A stretch of 64,000 nt of DNA from Gigantopelta aegis (Eukaryota; Mollusca; Gastropoda; Neomphalida; Peltospiridae). Position numbers and translations under genes: made by a program. The stretch is taken from the NCBI RefSeq assembly GCF_016097555.1, contig NC_054702.1:64153682-64217681 (forward strand), written 5' to 3'. A model generated the notes under the pieces. The model made no database searches, was not told where the DNA came from, and saw only the letters and a program-made list of their open reading frames with translations. Shown piece by piece: positions 31,813-43,813 of the stretch. The stretch's first letter is position 1, and each line of letters opens with the position of its first letter.

Positions 31813-32222
31813 GGTTACTGGGGTGCGAGTGACGTGTCAGTCGATTAGAAATCGTTTACATGCAGCTCATCTGCATTCTCTGCGACCACGTATTGTGCCA
31901 CCGTTAACGGATCGCCACATGGTAAACATGCGCCAATGGTGTACGCCGCGTAGAAACTGGAAGAATCGTCGATGGTCTCGTGTAATGTTTTCTGACGAGT
32001 CCAGATTCACTCTGGACTTCTTGGATAGGCGTGGTCGCGTTTGGCGACGTCGTGCGAAATAACGCCAAGCATACGTCAACCTCAAGCCGCATGACAGATT
32101 TTATGGTGGTTCAGTTATGATGTGGGGTGGCATCACTGTGAATGACAGAACACCACTCCATATTGTTGACTGGTCAGTACTACTGGGATAACATACTGGC
32201 ATCGATTGTTGTCCAGAAAACA
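31813..32222 (+). pseudogene. Tc1/mariner-type transposase fragment, interrupted by LINE
   Basis: VTCQSIRNRLHAAHL, WSRVMFSDESRFTLDF (catalytic Asp) and, after an in-frame stop, RFYGGSVMMWGGI. The N-terminal HTH is missing. The 3' side is cut where a minus-strand LINE tail begins at about 32,224. Confidence 0.9.
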
Positions 32223-32223
32223 A

Positions 32224-33345
32224 ATGAATGAATGAATGAATGTTTAACGACACCCCAGCACGAAAAATACATCGGCTATTGGGTGTCAAACTATGGTAAT
32301 GGAAAAAACAAAGTGATGATCAACATCAATATAAAAATTCAACAGTTAAATAAAACACAGTGTAAAGGACTGTGTAAAAATACAAATATCACAGATAGAT
32401 ATAATTAAAATTTAGAATAAAATTCAGTATCACGTAAAAATTGTAAAATAATTTCTAGATGGAATCGAAATAATTCCATCACATTTGTTTGACCAAATAA
32501 ATCTTTTCGAATTACTGACAAATGCTTACACTCCACCAAAATGTGGCGCACAGTCAGAGTACACTGAAAGTGCTCACACTGAGGTGGAGGATCTTTCTTT
32601 AAGATAAATGAATGGGTCAAATAAGTATGACCGATGCGGGCACGACACAAGACAATCTCATCCTTCCTGCACTGTCTATAGGAGGACTGCCACTCTCCCA
32701 AGACTGGCTTGATGGTATGAAGCTTGTTCGCAACCGCACCGTCCCAATCATGTTGCCTAGTCGAAAAGATAAATTTGTTAATACTATATTTAAAATCAGT
32801 ATACGGTACACCAACCCTGGCATGAGGCACATTCAAAGCAGACTTGGCAGCTGAATCTGCCTTTTCATTACCCCTAATACCAACATGGCTGGGCACCCAA
32901 CAAAATACAACATCTTTCTTCGCAATAGATAAAAAAAACACTTTCGTATCACCATCCCAATTAAGGGATGGTCCAGCTTCATATTTCGTAAAGCTTGGAG
33001 ACACGAAAGTGGGTCTGTAAAAATAATAAATTTGGATGCACTAGAATCATTTATTTCTTCCAAGGCTTTAATAACTGCCCAAACTTCAGCACTAAAAATC
33101 GATGCTGAGCCAGGCAGTCTTATGGAAAGTATTGTGTCTGATGGAAAAACTGTAGCACAAGCCACAGAATTTCCATCCCATGATCCATCTGTATACACAG
33201 GAATGTAATCACGGTACTTGTCCTGAATTTCCATGAAAAACTGTTTATACACAACAGCATCTGTACGATCTTTCTTCAGGTGCGAAAGATCAAACACAAT
33301 TTTAGGTGGTGTAATACACCAAGGTGGTAAAACAACATTTTAAAA
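32224..33345 (-). mobile_element. LINE 3' portion (RNase H type), copy 3
   Basis: The - strand gives IPVYTDGSWDG, IFSAEVWAVIKAL, IIFTDPLSCLQAL, VPSHVGIRGNEKADSAAKSA, WDGAVANKLHTIKPVLG, RIGHTYLTHSFILKK and a C-terminal CEHFQCTLTVRHILVECKH. A roughly 200-bp 3' UTR follows, with the end GGGGTGTCGTTAAACATTC and CATT repeats. One frame change lies around residue 150. It is 5'-truncated. This is the best-preserved copy and the donor-type 3' end for the nearby retroposons. Confidence 0.9.
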
Positions 33346-33614
33346 TATAACAATCAATAATAATAATTTTAAAAAATTGATATTTTTATATCAAATACAT
33401 GGCAGATATATATAAAAACGTTTAAATCATATATTATTAATCTCAAAACTATTACTTTTTAATATATCAAAAATACGTTTTAAAATGTGTGTATCCAGGA
33501 ACGTGTTGAGAAACATTAGGTAGAGTAGGTCGGGTTTTCCTCCCGAATATTTCACCCTCCATAGAAGTTGTCAACATATAATCTCCTGTGGGAATTTAAT
33601 GAAGAAAGCAGGCA

Positions 33615-33622
33615 CACAAACA

Positions 33623-33683
<61 letters not shown>
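33615..33683. repeat. (CA)n microsatellite
   Basis: Simple dinucleotide repeat. Confidence 0.95.
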
Positions 33684-33687
<4 letters not shown>

Positions 33688-34160
33688 TCAACCTATATAA
33701 TAATGGTGGGAAATTGGAATAAAAAAGAGAAATTAATGCATCGAAAAAATAATTGTGGTCGGCCCTTTTTATTTTAGGACCTCAGTTTCCCGGAAATATA
33801 CCTTTTTTAGGCCTAAATAAAAAAATAGCATTTTATATTTTAATATTTGATTACATCAAGTGCATGGCACATTGATCTTAAAACAATAATACAGTATAAG
33901 AGCTGGAGGAACTAGTGCCCGTTTGCGCCCTACTAATCCCCGCTTCTGACGACCTACCAATCCCCGCTTCTGACGCCCTACATTTGGATTGCACGTTATT
34001 TGTTGGGAGATAATTTTATGCACACTTTGTCACACTGAATAAAATCTGTAGGCTCAACAAACAAATGAAGATGTAGAAATAATAAATTTACTAACATAAT
34101 ATTTGGTTAAAATAAGTTCTCTTTGCGTTCTTTTATAAAGAAGAAAAAAACATATCTCAC

Positions 34161-34355
34161 GTGACCGACCCCGGTGTATTGGGTTCGCATCCCGGTACCG
34201 GCTCCCACCCAGACCCAAGTTTAACGACTCAATAAGTAGGTGTAAAGCCACTACACCGACCTCTCTCTCACTAACCACTAACAGACAGCTCAGATTGCTG
34301 AGGTTTATGCCCAGGAAATAGTGCTTTAACCTTAATTGGATATAAGCACGAAAGA
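34161..34355 (+). repeat. SINE C (third tRNA-like family)
   Basis: B-box-like gggttcgcatcccggtacc, then cgactcaataagtaggtgta, agacagctcagattgctgag and the end aaccttaattggatataagc. It lacks the central domain of SINEs A and B. It resembles a SINE I recall from other gastropod sequences. Confidence 0.7.
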
Positions 34356-34654
34356 TAAATATAAATGAATGTTTCTCTCCTGTTAAAAACCTCTCCCATT
34401 CGAAGTTAGCGAGAAAAGTAACTTTTTTTGTAGGTAAAGTAAAAGCAAAGCAAAGTATAGTAAAAGCAAAGTAAAAGTAAAGTAAAGTAAAGTAAAGTAA
34501 AGTATAATAAATCATATATATATATATATAAGATAATTAAATAAATTTAAAAAAAAAAGGAAAAAGAAAAAAAGAAAGAAAGAACAAAAGAAAGATATAA
34601 ACAAACAAAATACATAAATAAATACTACAAAGTATAATTTTTATTCTTGATTTT

Positions 34655-34803
34655 CTACCTATACACAAAAACAACAAAGTCGTCCAGAATGTGATCTACA
34701 TCTGACTGATTTTCCTTTCCCAATGGACAGATATCCCAAGTCCTATTGGCAAGCATCGTATTCAGGTGAAGAGCATTTTTTATGTCATCTACAGATGCCG
34801 CAC
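34655..34803 (-). CDS. ARF-like gene 2, exon 3 (C-terminus)
   Basis: Same acceptor TTTTGTAG as gene 1. It encodes AASVDDIKNALHL to VFVYR and TAG (34,655-34,657), two residues shorter than gene 1. Confidence 0.85.
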
Positions 34804-37800
34804 CTACAAAATGTAGTAGATGAATTATAATCACATACTTACTAAAAAAAATTAACTAAAATTAATATAATGATTGTACGGATATGTTGAATGTATACCA
34901 CCAAATCAAATCCCATAGACGACAATAGTAACGCATGTGGCTAAAACTCCTACCCGCAGCGTATCAATCGACATAATATACACCACGGATATTATAAATA
35001 CTACCACCCCTCACCCAGTGAATAGGAGTAAAGCTGCTGATTCCAGAGATAACGGGTAACGTCTAGGACTACCCTAGTTCCGCACAAAATATGAGGGTTT
35101 TTTTTAACAAGTACCCCATAAACGTTTCAAGCACAAGGCTACCTGATACAGTGGTATTAGATGAAATATATATATATATTTTTTTACAACACACTCACAA
35201 TTATCACCAATGACAGGGCTTGTGGGATTAACTGCTCTATCAACTTTGACCCAGCCGGATGTTATTTGGTTTAGTATAACCTGTACGCCTACGGAGATAA
35301 ATATCATAATTGTAATTATACAATGTTATGTTTAAGCATCTAATCATTTTATGATTTTAAGCTTAAGTCCAATTATATTCATGTACCCTTAAAATTAAAG
35401 CCACTAAGCCTTGTATTAAAGCCGCACACCCTAGTTCCATCCAGCGAAAATAAATTATAATTTGGTTAATCTACAAACCTGTAACACACTTAGATCACGT
35501 TTTTATCAAATGGAGTGAAAAAGCAGGTTTTATATCGATAAATACCATGGGAATCCCCATGTCCCAATTGCTTAAAATAATTTTGAAAGTTAGTATTCTG
35601 ATGTCACCGGTAGATGTCGCTCGAAGCACAACAATGCCTACGTCACGACAAATTTCACAGACTTGGGGTGCGTTCCTTTCACCTCTCCTGGACATGTTGC
35701 AACTGTTCTGTCCTGGTTGTATCCCCTCTCCAGATATCGTAAGACTAAGCAAAATTATTAGTTTTAAGGATTTGTAACGTTTTGTATTGAGACACTTACG
35801 TGTCTGAACTTTATTGTTACCGAAAATGTTCACGAACTGTGAAGAAAAATCTCACAAATGAACAACAAGCAAACGACAATAAATCGGATGTTGATTGCGC
35901 GAACCGTGCACGAGAAAACAAACCGAACCAAAATGATAACGGTCACGTGGTATACCAACGTCTGTGACGTTTACACAGGAAGATTCCCTCTAAAAAACAG
36001 ATTGGACCTCGCTTGCTTAACGGTTTTTTCTCGAGTGCGCGCGGCTTTTTAAGAAATACAAAAAATGCATTTCGTGGTTTTACAAACAGCAGGATTACCG
36101 GGATTCCCAAAAAGCACTTCAGGTGAATGGACATGTGTATTCTAAATAATAAAATGTAAGTAAAGTGCAATTTTATTTGTGAAAAAATGGGTTTAATAGC
36201 GAAAAACAACGCCGTAATGGTTAACAACTAGCCGTAACTAGGGTGTGTCCCTTTAAACCTGTTTAAAAAGCCAGCAATCTAATTAAAATTAGCTCCACTA
36301 TTACATGTGGATCTAACACCAGCCAGTTGGAGCTCATGTCCACCAATCAAAACCTTACTTGCAGAATCCTGCCAGTGATTTAAAACTAACAACTCTGCGT
36401 AGTCCCCAATGTCCAGGTAACATTTCGTCTGTAAATAATAATTTAAATATTGACCAATCACACTTCGCCTTTTATAACGTTATTTGAGAGCATACAAATT
36501 CTAAAAATATCGGGCGAGTCTATTTTAGTGGCCGCAGTACAGCGAACCATACCAATACGTACGGGGTGGGTTATCAGTCTTCAATTTTACATTAAAAATT
36601 ATTTATTTATTTATATAAAAAAACCTAACTAAATCAGTCTTCAGTTTTACATTACAAATTATTTATTTTATAAAATAAAACATGTTTTAAGGCATTCGTA
36701 ATTCACACGAAACATGTCGTATACCCTTAGGATAATTCGGAATGTTTTCAAATTATTTTTAAATCACTGGCAGGATTCTACAAGTAAGGTTTTGATTGGT
36801 GGACATGAGCTCCAACTGGCTGGTGTTAGATCCACATGTAATAGTGGAGCTAATTTTAATTAGATTGAAAAGCAGCATACGATTTTTCACCTTAAAAAAC
36901 AAACAAATTAAAACAAAATAAAAACATTAAAAACGAAACAAAAATGAAATTGCATTTTAAAAAAATATGATATTGCATTTTAAAAAAAAAATGAAATTGT
37001 ATTTAAAAAACCCAATGATAGTTTCAAAAAATATATTTAATTGAAACCGCCATTAAAAAAACAACTTTCTAGCTTTCATAAGATTATTTCAGATTTAACA
37101 AAGAAGAAAAAAAAAAGATACTATCGCTGATAGCAGCATAAGTATTGTGGAGCTAATAATTAATCTGTTAAGTATTGTGGAACCAATTAAATTAACGTTT
37201 CACCTTTTATTAGATCATTAAACCTTTTACTTTTAAACAAACATTCTGAGAGTACTGCTAAAGCAATACATGTCCTCTATCGCGCCCAACACATTTTTGT
37301 ATGTCCTAAGTTCAAGGGCCATAACTAAAAAAAGTCAAACTTGATCTGTAACAGTACATCATAAAGCTATACACAAAATGTCAGCTCAATATCTTGAGGC
37401 ATTTGTAAAAAAAAAGTCTGGAAAACATATTTTCATATTTCCTAAGTTCAAGGGCCATAATTCTGTCATAAATGGGTAAATCGTCATGAAAGTCAAACTT
37501 GAGCAGTAACAGTACGTGATAAAGCTATACACCTATATATATATTTGCATATATTTAGGATCATAAACCTAGTGGACAACCTTGCCAACAAGCTACTGAA
37601 AATGTGTTATTCGCCGTTACATATAATGCCCCTCTGCGAAATTCACCCAGTGTTTTTCACTTGCCCAGTAGTCAGTCTCTGATTTGGTATCTTTTTGAAA
37701 AAGTGTTTACTTTATGTTTGAAGTTGATTCCAAATGGATTTTTGTACCAAGGAATACAATGGTGCTAACCGATTTTTGATAAAGTGTGTCCGATATGACC

Positions 37801-40800
37801 TGTCGGACACCCCTCCCAATTGTTTACGTACTTATATATGTAAATATTGGTCGATTGGAATACTTTTTGCATCGATTTATATCAATTTAAGGATGGCCGC
37901 TATTATGCTCAACATTCAAAATGGCCACTAAAATGGTGAAATGTTCTAATGGGTTTACCAAATATAATAAAAATTCCTTTAATGTTTTTACCTTGTATAC
38001 AGTATTTATTGCCAAAGCTTTGTAGCAGATTGATAGAAAAATAAAAAATTACCAAAAATGGTCGTCGCAAATAGAGAAGTGTTATCATATGATCTAATAT
38101 ATAGACTTTGTAAAACAAGTTTACAAAGAAACTTGTTAAAATTATGCGTTTATGGTGAGAATTTGATTGCAAATAATTGATGATAAACATAATTTATGTG
38201 GAAGTTTATGAATCTAGTGGTTGTTTTATAAATTATAATTACTTTTGTGGGAGTTTGATTTTGATTTTTTTAAATTATTATTATTATTATTATTTTTAAT
38301 TTAATTTTTTTTTGGGGGGGGGGGAGACGGGAAAAGCTGATCGACTATTCTATTAATAAATTATGAAGAAAAATAAATTGTGTTACCTTTACCTTTTTTT
38401 CTTGCAAATTTGATATGGGAATTGAAGGGGAGATGTAAAACAGGATATAGGCTACCACAAGCAGTTGTTTAAAGCACTCCTACGGTCAACTTTAGATAGA
38501 TTGCATAGATTCCACATCCTGATATTTATACAAACCTGTTGTCACATTAGACTAGGATAGTTCAGCAATATGGGAAGTAAGGTCTTTCTACAGAAATTTC
38601 CGTTTCAAGTCAGGCATCAGATACACTTAATAAAATAGTAAACAATAAAGCACTAACACTGACACCGTCACACCCTGAAGGAATGGCGAAATGGATCACT
38701 GATATGTGGAGTTCCTAAATATGGCCCACTTCCAACCTACATAAAACAGTTTTCCAGTTCCTATTATGTTGTTTTGTTTTTAATCGTCAAAACATGCCGT
38801 ATATCTATGAAGAGATAAGAAATAATAAAAATCTCAAAATCTCTGCTGTTTATTAGCGTCTATTGAACGAAAGGTTTTAATGGATCGCTGCTTTGTGAAA
38901 AACACACTAAAATACCATTGAATCAGATCATGGAAGTACCCATCAACAGATTCTCCAAGAAGACGGGTGGTCTGTCTTGTGCTACTGAGCGATGGGTATA
39001 TATAAAGCATTCTTTGGCTACGCTCAGTATTTCGAGAAAGGCACAAAGGCAACAAGTTACTGAACTTGGTGTAATGCGAATGCGAATGCAGAAAAATGCG
39101 AATCACGAAGAGTATAACTTTTGAGTCCTAACAACCATCTGTAACTACTTTAGAAACAGATGCCACAAATGCATTAATCATGTTACGAAATAACAAATCA
39201 CATTTTGCAAATCCAAAGACAAAGGGATAATTGTTGCGATTCTTGCTGATTTTGATTAGAAAAACCCCCATTGGATATGACCTATTTAATATGACGTGGC
39301 TGATCACAAAAAAGCTACTTGCTACTAATAATAAGCGAGGTGTCAGCAGGACATCATTAGTCTTTGTTAAAAATCAATATCCAGCTTCGTTCCTCAAAAC
39401 CACCAACATCGGTTCCATCCAGGGAAAGACAATACAGTATTGGAGATGCTATGCGAGTAGTATGCATAATTCCCATCACTGATTTTGGCCCTCCAACTTT
39501 CAAATCCTAGGTACACATGATTATGACGTACCTTAAGTTACTGACAAATACTACTCTTCATCTCTTTTGTGATGGTTATCGCTCACAAAGGGTACAGCTG
39601 AACTTGTCCAAAGAATGGCCAGACAAAAGTAAAGAACAGAGAATCTTTGATCTCAGTCAAATCTTACTATAGCTGTGGGAATGGGATGACTTTTGTTTTA
39701 CAAATGATACTAACAAACAACCGATAACTGCTTCATGACTACTTGTTGTCTCGTCTTTTACATATCAACAGTACATCTATATCACAAAATATACCCAGTA
39801 TATATAAGCGTACGATACAGGGGAGAGAACGGGTGGGGGAAGGGGACCGTCTCCCTAGTGCTGGAGCAAAACCTCAAATTCGGGCAAAAATGACAGGCTA
39901 TATTCGGGAAAATTAGCTAACCTGAGACCTTTTCCTCATGTATTTTCATCATTCTACCCTCAAAAATAGTTGTAATACATATAAAAATGCATAGTGATTC
40001 GTTTGCAACCATATATATAGCTTTTTGGTAGTATTGCTAATATGAATAAATGTTGTTATCCAGATTCGTGCATTTTCGTTTAATTTGGGGGGGAAAAATC
40101 CAGCCTGCCCCCTACAAAAATGTGAGTCTGTACTCCTATGTGAGTATAGTTATATATTTGCAAATACACGCAGTCCAGATACAGACGCCTCTGACATTAG
40201 TTAATTCCACAAATAGGCTGACCCAAGGCTTGCACTGCATATTGTCTATACTTCGTCGATGCATACAGGTACATGTCTCATAGCTGATTGTACTGATGTG
40301 TACATACTGGTACCCATGCTTCTTATTACTACCATCAACACTGAAAAGAGGAATAATCTACCACAATGTCAAGGTATTGGCGGAACACCTTGTGAATGCC
40401 TACCAGCTTTTCACGTGGATACTGGGAGTGTCTATACCCATGCATTATTTGAGCTTTCCAAGTTTCAGATTTTCATGATGCAGAAACTTCATGACGCAAC
40501 ATTCTTACTGACAACTAACGCAAAAGGAAAAAAGAAACACCTGGGGAAAGTCAGTACATCATGCTATTCCCTGGCAAAGCTTATGAAGCACCTGCCTAGA
40601 ATACCAAGTTGGCCAACACCACTGACCTACTAGACATGACATACCAGATGGGCTAATATGATCATGATTCCAGTTTGATACCGATGATGTTAGCTCGAAA
40701 TAGGAAGACAATGCTCAATCCAGTGACATTTATGTTCACAACACTGTTCTGTATTATCACATTATTCTAGGAATTCTGTATACATCACCCATCTGAGAGC

Positions 40801-43600
40801 GATTCACAACTGCCAAAGTGCCCCTTCATCTGAGATACTTTTGAATCATGATATCAATTTTGTCGTTGAGATTTAGGTACCATTTTACTATATATGATCC
40901 CTATTGTTAGTCTATAGTCCTCATCACAGAGAACGCCATTTTCTTACTATGGTATTTACTACACATTATTTATTTCTGGGCCGATTGTTTTCTAAATTGA
41001 CACAAAAATAGTGGGGGTGTTGGGGTTTTTTTAATTTCCAAAATACTTTTACTTTTCTTCGTAGGTCAAATCAAACTGAAATTACTGACACCCCCCCAAA
41101 AACCCCACAAAAAAACAACAAACAAAAACCTAACAAAAGAATACACACAAAAAAACACCACAATATTCATGGAGGCTGGGAAGAACTAGATCTATAAGTA
41201 GTCATTTTATTTTTATAGTACCATTTTTAGTAGTGTTTTTTTTATGTGTTTTCAGTTAACTGCAACAATATTGTGGCAATAAATATAAAAGATAATGATA
41301 TTAACGAAATTTGAAATGGATTTGGTAAAACCATTAGAAAATGTCACCATTTTTCGAGGCCATTTTGAATGTTGAGCATAATGGCGGCCATCTTGGATTT
41401 TGAAAATTATTTTATTGAATTGGCTATCCTTGAGTTGATATAAATCGATGCAAAAAGTATTCAAATCGACCAACATTTACATTAGCCCGAGTACTCTGAC
41501 TGTAAGAGAGCTAGACGGACATTTGGACATAAACACGCTCTCATTACAGTCAGAGACCAACCTATGTCTTTTTTTGGCAATTTCTGACTACCAAACGGTA
41601 GGCAACGAGTCCCGCTCTAATACCACAACAATCCTATGTTTGACGTCAAATACCTTTACATCAATCATTTTCGAGTTAAGTGATACAAAAAAATCCACAT
41701 ATTAATCACTAATACACTTACTACAGAAAGAAACCCGACAGCACCCACATTCAGCTACGCTTCGTGACACTCCGTCGCAACAATTGCAAAGCTCGGCGAT
41801 CTATTTCGAGACGTAGACCACGTGATCGCGCACTGGGCGATTCCGCCTTGTGCAGCAGTTACAGGGGCCGTCTCATATCAAGCGAAGTTACAACATGGAA
41901 GAGTTTGGCTAATGCCGTTTTGGATGAATTTGGATTTCATTACGTCATTAAACCAAAACAATTACACATTATTGATTCCATTTTGAATTTGAAGGATACA
42001 TTTGGGGTGTTATCGACAGGATACGGTAAAAGTATGTGCTACGTACTGCCTCCTCTTATGAGATGACCCCTGTAACTGCTGCACAAGGCGGAATCGCCCA
42101 GTCTCGAAATAGATCGCCGAGCTTTGCAATTGTTGCGACGGAGTGTCACGAAGCGTAGCTGAATGTGGGTGCTGTCGGGTTTTTCTTTCTGTAGTAAGTG
42201 TATTAGTGATTAATATGTGGATTTTTTTGTATCACTTAACTCGAAAATGATTGATGTAAAGGTATTTGACGTCAAACATAGGATTGTTGTGGTATTAGAG
42301 CGGGACTCGTTGCCTACCGTTTGGTAGTCAGGAATTGCCAAAAAAAGACATACGTTGGTCTCTGACTGTAATGAGAGCGTGTTTATGTCCAAATGTCCGT
42401 CTAGCTCTCTTAAAGTCAGAGTACTCGGGCTACATTTACATATACACTCATATGAATTACGTTACATTACGTAGTGAAACACGTGTTGGGGTATATTTGT
42501 AAACAAACAAACAACGTTAATTTAATTCATAAAACAATTGTTAAAACAGCACATCTTAATCGTTAACATATGTATAAAACTAGTAGATAACAATTTGATT
42601 GAACAAAAAACAAACAACAACAAGAATTAATGCACTAAAAGTATACTTTTGCCAGCCTCGATCAACGTGTTTTTTTATCACCTGTCAACACGTGTCTTAG
42701 TGTAGGGCGCGCATTATGTCAGTACTTTCCTTAATGTACATGGAGAGTTACTTCCCTCTATTTAGCAAATTTAAAATGGCGTGGTATGTTGTTGTTGGAA
42801 TATTTATTTTGTTAATAATGATGCAAGTACTTCAATCTGGATTTAGTGAGTACGGTAGGTTACACATTTTTGGGTTTGTGTGTTCATTTGTTGCACTATT
42901 TCGGTTGAGAAACGGTTGAAACATGGTGACAACAGTTTTGACTACCAGCTATATATAGGGTATGTAACAATATTCGGACGTAGAAAGAACCACACTTTCT
43001 ACGTCCCTTCGAACTACATGTGTTTGTCACCGCTATAATGATCAACCTTGTATATTAACTTACATAGTTTACATAGAAGCTTCAATACATACCTTATTGT
43101 AATTTATGAATCCATTTTATTTTATCTGTTAACGTAAACATCCAAGTATACTTTGAATTTCCCTCCGACACAACACAAACAATATAGCTGCAAAGACTAT
43201 CAAGCTTACGCTGCCTATTTTTAGCTATAGTCTGTTTCAAAATTATCCTTGATTGTCCTATATTTCTAACGAACATTTACACGGTTAATAGCAGACAACT
43301 TTTGTTGAATAATGATCATACATTTTGACATTGGCCTTTTTTATATTGTCATTCTGTGTTATCCAAACTAAGGAGCATGGAACACCATTTATATTTATCT
43401 CATTTGCATAATCTAAATTTTCCTAAAACAAAGACTATAATAAGAAGTGTTTGTTGTCTAGAACTTACAAAAAGTCGGATCCATCACCTGTTGTTGTTTC
43501 TGTGAATATTAGCGACAGAAGTGCTTGTTTTTAATGTTTGCTGCGCAGACTTATGTACCGTCATGCAGGCCAGTAAATACAGGGAGGTCCCACTAAAAAT

Positions 43601-43637
<37 letters not shown>

Positions 43638-43778
43638 GTAGTAACACGTTTATTGTTCCATTATACTGTAGAGGTAAAACAAATATTTTTAAAGAAAGAT
43701 TTTAACTTTAAAATATAACACAAATGCTTAGGTGCGCAGACTTAGGTGACACCAGTGTATAAGTAAGTTTTTATGTTG

Positions 43779-43813
<35 letters not shown>

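Noticed and set aside
39230-40640. Intact host gene with an LPAFH-type domain
   Set aside because: The region is clearly broken and lies inside a mobile element.
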